64,000 bases of DNA from Enchytraeus crypticus. Lineage: Eukaryota > Annelida > Clitellata > Enchytraeida > Enchytraeidae. How positions within the stretch are numbered: the stretch's first letter is position 1; the number at the start of each line of letters is the position of its first letter. Positions 1-11,123 of this stretch are shown one piece after another. The DNA is taken from the NCBI GenBank assembly GCA_905160935.1, contig CAJHZI010000418.1, forward strand, positions 1,901,501-1,965,500, written 5' to 3'. Both the position numbers and the translations under genes were made by a program. A model generated the notes under the pieces. It was given only the letters and a program-made list of their open reading frames with translations. It had not been told where the DNA came from and did no database searches.

Positions 1-12
1 TATATATATATA

Positions 13-766
13 CAGACTGGGGCAAAAAATAATAATCCCCTAGCGAAATCTCAATAACTTCAACAAACCTCAAAATATTTTTACAAAATTTTTGGAGCTT
101 CTGCAGGATGCATTTCTGCATATCGTCTGCAAATTTGATGAAAATCTATTGAGCAGTAAAAAAAATTACAGCGTTTCTACGAAAAAAGTGAAAAAATCAA
201 TTTTAAGAAGGCTTTTTTTAACAAAAGTCTTAATAACTTGGACAAAACTCAAAATAGTTTTATAAAATTTCCGAAGCTTCTAGAGGAGGAATTGCTGCAA
301 ATTTGATGAAAATATATTCAGAGGTAACAAAAATACAGCATTTCTTCGGAAAAAAAGTTAAAATCAGTTTTATCAAGGCTTATTTAAACAAAAGTGCCGG
401 AATTTTTTTCCAAAATTTAGGAATAATTTTAACAGAAGAATGAATTTTAAGCATCTTTTATTGGAGTAGCTAACAAGGTAGTTTAGGCTTATACTCCACC
501 ACTTAAGTAAACGGTCCTTTTCATGGTCGTTATTTTCTTTAAAAAGGAACGACTGTCATATCAAAAAGCCTTGTTAAAATTGATTTTAGCACTTTTCTTG
601 TTGAAATGCTGTAATTTCGTAATTACTGAAAATATTTTAACCAAGTTTGCAGGATAAACGTAGAAATTCCTCCCCTAGAAACCCTGTAAATTTCGTAAAG
701 ATATTTGGATTTTTCTGAAAGTTATTGAGATTTCGCTAGCGGATTATTTTTTTATGCCCCAGTCTG
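13..766. mobile_element. Fold-back TA-flanked DNA transposon, non-autonomous
   Basis: The left end begins CAGACTGGGGC at 13 and the right end finishes GCCCCAGTCTG at 766. About 48 terminal bases match as an inverted repeat with a few differences, and weaker inverted similarity runs inward for roughly 240 bases. The element is bounded by TA on both sides (11-12 and 767-768), as expected for the Tc1/mariner/IS630 group. The left arm is itself duplicated (about 49-218 and 227-395). No transposase reading frame is present, so it would need an enzyme supplied in trans. Superfamily placement is inferred from the TA flanks and the CAG ends. Confidence 0.8.
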
Positions 767-882
<116 letters not shown>

Positions 883-1469
883 TCTGTAAATGAATCAGAG
901 TTTCAATTTTACGAAGCACCACAAGACCCATAGAGCAATAGGGGGTGGAGTTATACATGATATTCTTGTATTTGTGATCTTTTAATTACTACCATCCAAA
1001 ACCGACAGACAGAACAACAAAATTAGTATCCAAAAATATTTAGATACGTGCCTATACTACCCTTTTCAATATTAAATAATAAGCCTAAGCACTTCAACTC
1101 TACAGCATAATGCTGTTTGGAGGTCTAGATATTGAGAGTAACATACTGCGCTTGACAAGGAATTCAAGGTTTGTAGATTGTTAGCGTCAATCAGCAAGAG
1201 TTTATCATTGTCAGGTGCTCGGTTGACGCAAGAACTTCTAGACATCTAACACCTTGATATGTTGAAACTATGTGACTCTATCTAGTAGTCATTTGTTAAG
1301 GAGGGGGAACTGACTCGCAAATTACTTAGCTTATAATAGGCTTTTAAAAATTGTTTTATTTCAAAATTGACGACATTTGTAGATAGTATTTGGTTTTGCA
1401 TTGCTTTTGTAAGCTCTTTTACTTAGATTATAATTAGCCAAATCATCACCGCTGTGGTAGATGATACGG

Positions 1470-1472
<3 letters not shown>
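883..1472. other. Unassigned AT-rich sequence
   Basis: No convincing exon, RNA gene or recognised repeat is visible here. Reading frames are short and show no domain signature. Confidence 0.5.
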
Positions 1473-1525
<53 letters not shown>

Positions 1526-1712
1526 ATGTTATATTATGTAATGTTATGTTATGTAAAGTTATGTTATGTTATGTTATGTTATGATATGTTATGTTATGTT
1601 ATGTTATGTTATGTTATGTTATGTTATGTTATGTGATGTTATGTTATGTTATGGTATGATGTCATGTCATGTTATGTCATGTCATGTCATGTCATGTCAT
1701 GTCATGTCATAA
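1473..1712. repeat. Compound microsatellite: (TA)n, (ATGTT)n, (ATGTC)n
   Basis: A TA tract passes into about 25 pentamers ATGTT with point variants, then into ATGTC pentamers. The three blocks are contiguous. Frames across it encode only low-complexity Tyr/Val/Met/Leu/Cys and are not genes. Confidence 0.95.
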
Positions 1713-2514
1713 CATGCCCTCGGTACCCTCAAAATTTACTACAGCATTATTATCTCTGGCATATTCAAAGATATAGGCCTAGACCAATTCGAAGATATAC
1801 TATTATTTATGCGAGTTTACACTTTTCATGATGGATATTTCATGCACAACAGGTATAATTGAAGCTATATGTAGTATATGATGTAATACCTGTCAACTTT
1901 GATATTTAAGCGCTGTAGAAATTGACTGCAAGGCATTATAAGAAACTGTCAAAATGTTACCACTTCTCAACTATCAATCACACGTAAAGAATCTAGATAC
2001 TACTCGCTCACAAGTTGTAAAGCATGGAAGACTACAGTAATTGCGCCAGCTACACATCAAAAGTTTTACGATAAATTCAGTAGCGATAAATTCTTGCCCT
2101 TTTGTCAATCAAAAACGAATTTTTTACAAAGCAAATTCTGTATTACTCGCTGAACTGTTATACGAAAATTTACAAAAATTATCGCTTTTAAACTCTAACT
2201 CTATACAGTAGTAATGCTTGAGCAAATAATATAGAGTAGTCAATATGTTTTGTGTCTAGTTAAATTTCAGAAACCATTATATTGATGTGTCAAGAGATAT
2301 TAGATCTTTAGAATTTAAAAGGACATCATAGAGAGAAAAAGTTTACTAATTAAAACTTCGTTCCTTAAAAAATTAACAATATGAATCATATTTAATTTCG
2401 AATTTATTGTTTGATACACGTAGCTTAAGCATATCGGCATTCAAATAGAGCCATGTAGTAAATCCGACAACATATATTTATTTATAAATTACTCAAACAA
2501 ATAGGCCCCTATAG
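1713..2514. other. Unassigned AT-rich sequence
   Basis: Nothing supported as a gene. Frames are shorter than 65 codons and lack recognisable motifs. Confidence 0.5.
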
Positions 2515-2740
2515 AAATATATAAAGATACTGCAAACAAGCAAACAATCTACCGCGTGTAATAAGAGGCGACTAAGGCAAGAGCTGAGAAAGGTAGAGGG
2601 GACCCACCTTATGATGAAATTTATCCTCAAGATTAAATACTGGTTATGAAACTGTGGAAAGCAACGGGAAACCACCACAGAAGCCGTATTATTCCCAAGC
2701 TATAGGCAACATTAACTATGGTGTGGATAAGGCACAAGTC
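2515..2740 (+). repeat. Repeat family R3, 5' part, interrupted by LINE
   Basis: This matches the interspersed family seen in full at 31680-32055 (landmarks 'gcaacgggaaaccac', 'cccaagctatag', 'ggataaggca'). The match stops at about 2735. The missing 3' part, starting with 'gaagggatta', resumes at about 6057, beyond the LINE. The family ends in (GA)n, which accounts for many GA/CT microsatellites in the window. Confidence 0.75.
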
Positions 2741-5700
2741 CAGCATAACGTTATTTTATATTGCTTTTAGTGTTTAAATTGTTAAAGTTGTAGTGTTTAC
2801 GTTTTGATCGTTAGTTAATTATTGCATATTTGTATCATTTTATGTAATTTGTGTATAACTATATTGTAATTTATATTGTACTTTCTGTATTGTTTGCAAT
2901 TACTGATTTGCCAGTTTTGTAAGCATGTTTCGATCGAGAATTCCGGTTAATTCTCCTCGAAGCAATATTTCTCTTTGCTCTCTTAACATTCGATCCCTCT
3001 CTAACTCAAACAATATCATTACTTTGCATGATTTGGCTGAGACTCACAAGTTTGACTGTTTTGCTATCAGTGAAACTTGGCTATCCTCTAAAACCACTCC
3101 TTCTGAACTGATATCTATTCTTCCTCCAGGTTATGATATGTTATTGCAAATCGTGACTTTAGGATATCTGGTGCTAAGGGTGGTGGCGTTGCTCTCCTGT
3201 TAAGGAAGCCCTTTACCTTGCTTAGCAATGACTGTCATAAATTTTCTTCATTTGAAGCAATTTCAGTCACTGGTAAATTTAGCACATGTACTCTGCATGT
3301 TGTTGCAGTGTATCGACCATCATCTTCTTCCCCCTATGCCAAACCTTTCTCTCTCTTTTTGTCGGAGTTTTCTACCTTGCTCTCCTTCCTTACAACTTCT
3401 AAATCAGACTTTGTGATTACAGGTGACCTCAACATTCACCTTGATAATCCTCTTGATCCCTTAACTCAGCAGTTTAATACTTTTCTGTCCTCTTGTAATG
3501 CTGTTCAACATGTGAATGTTGCTACTCATATTGACAATCATACACTTGATGTTGTTATTATACCAAGTCTCTCTGCTATTGATCCCTTAAGTGTTACTAT
3601 TTTATATTACTCGGCCTCTGACCATTTTCCTGTTGTATTCACTTATAATCCTGTTAAGCCAGATACAGTTAAAAATTCACCTACTGTTTCATTTAGGTGT
3701 GTAAATAACGTTGATTTTGATCTCTTTTGTTCGGATCTTGAAAATTCGACTTTGATCAAGTCTCCTGCTAATGATCTTGATGAATCAGTAAAACAGTATA
3801 ACACTACTCTTTCATCTCTATTTGATAAGCATGCACCTCTAACTACCAAGAAGCTTAAGAAATCTAACCCTTGGTATACTTCTGGTCTGACAAAGCTAAA
3901 GGCTGCATGCTGTAGAGCTGAAAGAAAGTGGCGTTTAGAAAGTGGTGTTCAGATTTTTTGAAAACTGTTTCTAATTTGCAACACAAGATTTATCGTACTG
4001 CTATTGCTAATGCTAAGAAAGAGTACAACTCCTCTTTGGTCAGTAAAGCAGTGAATGTCAAGAGTTTATGGAAAACCGTTAATGATCTTTTACATAGATC
4101 TATTTCTCCTTCTCTTCCTTCTACTCCTGTGGAGTCACTGCCTGAACAATTTTCAAATTACTTTATAGAAAAGATAAGCAATCTTAGAGAATCTATCACT
4201 CCAGCTCCTAACTCTACTAATCCTACTCCAGTAGAGAATCATTCCAAGATGAGTTTTCTAATTTCACTCCAGTTGCAATTGATGAGATTACTAAATTAGT
4301 TTTAGACTCTCCAGCCAAACATTGTGACTTGGACCCTATCCCAACCTCTCTTTTAAAGAAGTGTATTCACATACTTGCTCATCTATTAACATTGATTGTT
4401 AACCTCTCTCTCTCTCTCTACTGGCATATTTCCTGGCGCTTTTAAGCGTGCAGTTATTACTCCATTGCTTAAAAAGCCCACACTGGATAAGGAGTCATTG
4501 TCGAATTACATCTAATCTGTCATACATATCTAAGCTCACCGAAAGAATTGTTCTTCAGAGGCTTTCTACTCATCTCTCTTACAATGATCTATTTAATAAG
4601 CATCAAGCTGTTTATACTAAGCATCGTTCAACTGAAACGGTGCTTCTATCTGTGTGCAATTCTATAGTTAATGCCATGTGCACGCAACGCTTAACTGGAT
4701 TATGTATGCTTGATCTTTCGGCCGCTTTTGATACCATTGATCACAATATTCTGCTGGAACGTCCTTGTTCCTGGTTTGGTGTTCGTGGAATTGTTCTTAA
4801 TTGGTTTTCCTCCTACCTCATAGCTCGTACATTTAGTGTGAAAGTCATGAAGTACATCTCTTCGCCTTCTCACTTAAAGTATGGTGTGCCTCAATCTCCG
4901 TTCTTGGTCATATCCTCTTTAACCTCTATACAACACCCTTAAGCTCTCTAATCTCTTCTCATTCTCTTGATCATGAACTATATGCTGATGACACTCAAAT
5001 GTATACTTGTTTCACCCCTAACTCCTATTCTAATGCTGAAACCCTTCTGTAACGAGTTTTCAGTCTATATCCTCTTGGATGTCTGCTAATTTCTTGGCAC
5101 TTAATCCATCTAAGACTGAATTCTTGTTGGTCGGGACACCTCAACAGCTTCTGAAGCTGAATGGGAAAACTCTTTCGTTATCTTCGGGTATTAAAATATC
5201 ACCTGTTTCTTCTGTAAGAAATCTAGGTGTTATCCTTGATAAACACCTAACCTTTCACGAACACATAACTAAAACTTCACAAGCATGTTTCTTCCATATC
5301 CGTGATTTTCGTCGAATACGTCCATATTTGTCACGTGAGACAGCTGCTACAATTGGTGCTGCTCTTGTGCAATCGAAGTTGAACTATTGCAATTCACTGT
5401 TTTTAAATCTCCCTGGCTGTGAGATTGATCGGTTGCAGTTTGTTCAGAATTCTCTTGCGCGAGTAATTTTTTGTAGTTCCAAGTACTCATATGTTTCGCC
5501 CATTTTGAAGTTTTTGCACTGGCTAAAGATTAAAGAGCGTATCATTTACAAAACAGCTTCGTTAACCTATAAGTCCATCACCATCCTTGGACAAACTTGT
5601 ATGTCTCACTTGATTAAAGTGATGCAGCCTGCTGTTACTAGGTCTTCTAAGTTAATTACTCTTGTGAGACCTAGCTTACCTTCACGCTCCAAACTATCTA

Positions 5701-6055
5701 ATCGTTCTTTCCAGCGTGCTGCACCTCAGGTCTGGAATTCTCTTCCATCCAATCTTCGGAAATCTTCATTTGAATCACATGAGCCTTTGCTTTCCTATGA
5801 GCAGTTCCATAAGCAGTTGAAGACCTATCTTTTCCATCTCTCTTTTCCAACCAGTGTCCATTAGCAGCGACCTGCGCCTAAACTACCATTTCTTTAACTC
5901 CCTTTACTTTGGACTGAATTTCTGGATTTTGGAATTTGCACCGTTTTTGGACCTTCTTTTTTGTTCGCCGGCTTGATTTTGTCTCAATAGTGCTCGATGA
6001 TGTCATTGATGACTGTAGCACTCTAATTGTTGTTATTAATTATTGTTATTATTAG
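2741..6055 (+). mobile_element. CR1/L2-type non-LTR retrotransposon, degenerate
   Basis: A nearly full-length LINE of about 3.3 kb. A 5' leader is followed by a broken ORF2 (2925-5864) and a 3' region with a characteristic hairpin-like end (GTGCTCGATG ... TGTAGCACTC) and a short (ATT)n-like tail near 6030-6052. Two further 3' ends with the same terminal sequence lie at 17270 and 59606. The family assignment rests on the endonuclease and reverse transcriptase motifs; the exact clade (CR1, L2, Daphne or similar) is not resolved. It sits inside an R3 repeat. Confidence 0.85.
2925..5864 (+). pseudogene. LINE ORF2 (AP endonuclease + reverse transcriptase), frameshifted
   Basis: The N-terminal part carries apurinic-endonuclease-type motifs: LNIRSL and ISETWL before 3150, GDLNIHLD near 3425, and SDHFPV near 3617. 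The reverse transcriptase follows, with DLSAAFDTIDHNILL near 4710-4755 and the active-site string YADDTQMY at about 4981. The C-terminal part (5079-5864) is a long open stretch. The reading frame is lost near 3200, 3955, 4290, 4440, 4940 and 5050, so no full protein can be made. In an active copy the protein would nick target DNA and copy the element RNA there. Confidence 0.88.
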
Positions 6056-6190
6056 ACATCTTGAAGGGATTACCTCGTCAATCGATGGTGTGCTCTTTAT
6101 TTAGCGTGAAAAGCAGCATGTGAGTAGGAATATGTACCATGGACCTGCCGCTTGAAAGAACACTAGAGAGTGAGAGAGAGAGATACTCGC
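6056..6190 (+). repeat. Repeat family R3, 3' part with (GA)n tail
   Basis: The sequence runs from 'gaagggatta' through 'aatatgtaccatggacctgcc' to a GA-rich end. This is the complement in length to the 5' part at 2515-2740, which shows that the LINE inserted into an existing R3 copy. Confidence 0.75.
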
Positions 6191-6992
6191 ATTATTATTA
6201 TTAACATGCATTAAAGCTTAGGCGACAGATCCTAAGTGATTCACCGAAGCATATCCTTGAAATGATATATGACATAATATCGTACTACAAGAATTGTCAG
6301 CTCAGTCGTTTTTCAAATAACTCACAGATGTACAGTAATATATGCAGTTAATAAGTAGACTATGTTAGAATATTATGTCATTTAAGTGGGACGCTGTTTT
6401 GACATCCATTGCATATATTTTGTCAGCTTAAGAATAGCTCTATTTGTAATATTTTTATTCAGATCTGGAATAATTTAAATAAAATAGTTTCAAAATAGTC
6501 AAAGCTTGCTAGCGAATCTAGTCCAGTTGACTTCAATAGTTTTACCAGCCTACTCTGCAAGGAATAATCGTTTTCAAATAAATTAATTGTCCGTTTACCT
6601 CAAATTAATGGTAGGCCTATCTTCTCAGATAAGTATATCTATATCACCAACATTTTATAAACAAGTAAATCTAGCGTTATCAAGTTCTTACGTTAACAAT
6701 TTCAAATTTGATTGAATATTTGATTGATGAGTTTCCTTTTGCTAACACTCAGAGAGAATCTATAGGAACTACGGCTTGATTGTTAAAATTCTCGGCAAAT
6801 TTAATTTTAGTGTAATTAAGCATTCTTCTGATTGTCAAAGCTATGCTATAGCTCGATATGTTTCGATAAATCTATTTGCATGTTTCACACATGTTGTCTT
6901 CTTCTTCAGTTCATCTACCGGTCTACTTTCTACGGAGGATTCTTCAGTTAGAATTTAACCATTTCAGAGTTATATTGTAAAGAAATTTGAGG
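6191..6992. other. Sequence upstream of gene A
   Basis: No repeat family or exon is recognised. The gene A promoter probably lies here or further upstream, but I see no unambiguous TATA box or initiator. An upstream untranslated exon cannot be excluded ('accatttcag' ends at 6967). Confidence 0.4.
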
Positions 6993-7092
6993 ATGAATCG
7001 AGCTTCCTTCTGCAGTTTCGTGTTTATTGAGTGTCTAACTGTGTTTTTCTTGGAGACATTTTCATGTACCCCACTGTACAAAAATCACAGTG
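6993..7092 (+). CDS. Gene A exon 1: signal peptide
   Basis: ATG in the context gaggATGa opens a 33-residue segment with a hydrophobic run ([20 protein letters not shown]), consistent with a secretory signal. It ends at a good donor, GTAAGA, in phase 1. The phase matches the next exon exactly, the main reason for joining them. Confidence 0.75.
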
Positions 7093-10000
7093 GTAAGAGA
7101 TTGACAAATTGTATATCTTTCTTAGTAAATTGAGTAGAGTGTATTTGAATTGAAACTATACGAAAATACGTGAACGTTATTTTAAATGTTATAATTACTT
7201 AATGTTATTGGCAAGCATTGTTTCGGATTTCTGATAATTTAAAGGTTTGAGTGACGGACACATAACATAACATAACATAACGGCACACTGGGTCAGGAAG
7301 CACAGATCCTTGTTTAAGACCCATTACCTCCTTCCTCTCCATGGTTATTAGTAATCGATAATCGTTGCCTTTTGATAACGCATCAATTGCAGCCGGCGCG
7401 GATTTAAGAATAACCTTCCATCACCCTGGGATTTTTTCCTTCCTAAGCTTTTACCAAGACTCGGTCTTCCAAGGTGGTCACTCACAAAGTACTAACCGAG
7501 GTCGATGCAGCTTAACTTCGATAACTGACGCGCAAATAAACCAAGTGCGCTAATCCCGACACGATTACATTACTATGACCTCCTCATGCAGCACATAAAT
7601 TTGATAATGTATAACAAACATATTTATTTTGCGTAGAATGAGTTATTTAATATTTTTTTTGTAAATAAATTTACAGCTTTTGAACATCATTAATCTTTCA
7701 ATGCCATATTCTTCTTTTCTTGAATCTCAGTTTAACTAAGATCTGGATCAGAAAATTTTGTTGCAATATCTGGAGCAGAGGAAGTCACCAACCGAATTCC
7801 CTATTGGATGTTGATTTGTATCTTAATGCTTTGTCGCCATTGGCGACACTTCCAGTCCACGTTTCGTCTGTCTTTCCAGCAACCCGGTCACAACACCGGT
7901 AGAACATTGGTTTTTTAACGTGAACATTAATTTTAAATTTAGATTTGATTTTAATTTTGATTTTAGTAAATCAGAAATTAGGTTCACTAGTAACTCCCCT
8001 TGGAAGAAATGAAGAATGCTTTTGTTGGCGCAATATCCCAGATGGATACAGAATATTTATAAAGATAGCTCGATCCGTGTTAGCAATAAAGTTTATATAT
8101 TTCATAACGATGGTGTGTTTTTTTGTTTTCGGGGTGTTTGACACTTCAATTTTCTATCATCTTGGTATATTTTGTTTTGCGAACTTCACTAGGTTATGTC
8201 GAGTACGATAACTCTACTATACCAACAACTGAGGCTAATATACGTCTTGTCCAAGGAATGCACTTAATGGCCTCTGTCAGATATACAAATATAATTTGAA
8301 TGAAGGGCTTGTCATAAAGGAAGTTTAACAACTTACGGATTGATTATTACTTACCTAAGCGTGTAGCAACCCACTTTGGAAGAACAGGTAACGACAATAT
8401 TGAATTAAAACCTCCAGGATGAAGGAATATTATTCTTAAACCAAAATAGCTGCACTTTATGCGCTAAATTGTCTGAAGATAACGACTAAGAATCACTGTG
8501 ACATAACAAAACTGCAATAATGAAACTAAGCTAAGAAAATTTTAAGACAAAGTGCGGTACGTCATTAGCTTAAACGGAGGAACAAAAAATTACCTATATA
8601 TCATATACATGAATTTAATTAACTAATATCCTTGTTGGTTAACATGTGTGCCGTCAAGTATTAACGCGTATTGTGTGCTTTTGTTTTACGCAGTGTCTAG
8701 GGATGAATTCGATTTGGTGAAGTTTGAAGAGCAACAGACCCCGACCACTGTCTGCGGCAATTTTCTAGTTGAACGCCCAGAAGGCACACTTGGAGAAAGG
8801 TGCGATTGTAAATCATATGATGACACAAATAGTAATAGTGTCTTTAGTTTTTGCGATAACCGCTGCTGCCAATCGAACTGTCAGCTTGCTCTTTCAGCTT
8901 CCAGAAAACGGTATGATTGCGCTCAGGGCGACTGTTGTCTCATTACACCCTCACGCCTTTCTGATGTAACATGCACGGTATGATTATTAATATTACTATC
9001 AAATTACCCCTATAATAATTATAAGTATATTTATAAAGCTCCGCTCCAAATACTACTTATATAGATCTATTCGGAGACTATTGAGCGTTTTCGTCTTCAG
9101 GTTTTAAAGATCTATATATTGACAGCATCAACACAACAATTTTATAATTTTCCAAGCTCAACTAAATCTTAGTTTGATAAAATTTTGGTATATGACGCAA
9201 ATATTGCTAGTCGTCGTTCTATAAAATATTACCGAATCATTGTGTTAATAGTCTGCGAGTTTCCTTACAATTGATGCATTGTTAGTACACTATACAGTAT
9301 ATATATACAGTCATGGCCAAAAGTTGGAGATCGGTCGATATTTTTTTCGAAAATCATGGTAAAATCATTGTTTTCTTTTGTATTATGTACATTTTATTTT
9401 GTTTATTATGTACATCATCATAAAACAATATACATATCATATAAAAATGATAACATTGCTATAATATAGTCACAGATGTGCTGAGTAACCTAGATAGTCA
9501 GTATTTAGCGTGTTTCCCTTCGCGGCCAGGACGTCTGCAATGCGTCGAGGCTTGGAGCGGGCTAATGCGTTGCAGTTCTCAAGCGAAGTCTCTATTATCC
9601 AAACTCTTTTCGCCACCTCTTTCAGATGCTGAAAGGAAGAACGATTGTGCGCAGCAACCTTTCCTTTCATCTGTATCCCAAAGATTTTTTATTGGGTTTA
9701 GGTCAGGCGATGATCTCGGCCACGGACCAATCATAGGTACATCATTGGCCGCGAGCCATGTTGCAATAGTGTTAGCCGTTTGACATGGCGCGCCATCATG
9801 TTGGAAGTACTCCACATCATGTATACTTCCAAAAGTCAGAACTTTATCTTCAAGAATACCTTCGTAGACAGCAGCATTTATTGTTGTTCCTTGCTCCATG
9901 AACCAGATTCCCGAACGGCCGCCCTTCCCTGAAAAATCTCCCCAAACCATTAGCTTGGCACAACGTTTGACAGCACTGCTACAATGCTTGGAATCAATTA

Positions 10001-10856
10001 TCTTCTCTAATGGTCGTCTTACATGCCTGGAAAAAGAGTAAAATTGTGTGAAAGTTGACTCATCTGAAAATAGTACGCTTTTCCAATCATCTGCAGACCA
10101 AATTGCGATATTTGCGACAAAACGCCATTTTATCTCGAATGTTCTTCTTTGAAGCAGAGGCTTCAATGCTGGTCTTGACTTCAATCCGCCCTCAAACAAA
10201 CGTCTTCTAATGGTTCGTGTGCTTACCCTTGCTTCAATCAGGACTGTCTGCTGGTTGCTCTGACCCATGTAGTGGAGCAAAATGTTTGCGCGCTTCGCCA
10301 CCGAAATTTCGGGGTTTCGATGCATGTTAAGTTTGAATATACAAATTTGATAATTTACAGCTCTGAAGCAAAAAACAGAACAATATTCAGCACATGGTAC
10401 TATAGTCTGAGCGATATTACAGCATTCAGTAGAATTTTAGGTGAGTATTATAATACACCGTGGCAGAATGACTAATACCGGGTTATAGGCCAAATCTGGA
10501 ATAAAAGTATCTTAATACGCTGCAAATCGATCAATATTTGCACAAAATATACATATAAAAATCCCAAACAGAATAATAAACCTAAATTATGTCTTTGATT
10601 ACATCAAGTCATAATCAGAAAGTGTAAATGTTGCTGCATTTTAAAGAAAAATAAGAAAGAAATCATAAAATACGATTTTTTTCCATTGATCTCAAACTTT
10701 TGGCCATGACTGTACTTATACTGGCAACCGTTCAATTTAATGCCATTAAATTACTTTTTGGTGTGTGGTGATAACTTGTTATAACAATTAAGTAATCACC
10801 ACACTGCAACCATTTAGAAAAACTAATTTCAAATGCTCGATCTCTCTCCCTCTCTC

Positions 10857-10907
<51 letters not shown>

Positions 10908-10920
10908 TATATCTTGTATA

Positions 10921-10999
<79 letters not shown>

Positions 11000-11041
11000 C
11001 TTAGCTTTACCAGCTTTTTGCTTTACACATATATACATATA

Positions 11042-11073
<32 letters not shown>

Positions 11074-11084
11074 CTGTATATAGG

Positions 11085-11123
<39 letters not shown>

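Larger units (their letters stand above)
7093..8693. other. Gene A intron 1
   Basis: Holds a (CATAA)n tract near 7262-7282, an R6 repeat (7360-7565) and an R5 repeat (7708-7900). I found no metalloprotease or prodomain exon in it. The remainder is unassigned. Confidence 0.6.

Noticed and set aside
9478-9783. Plus-strand 101-codon frame within the Tc1-like element
   Set aside because: Complement of the transposase C-terminus on the minus strand.
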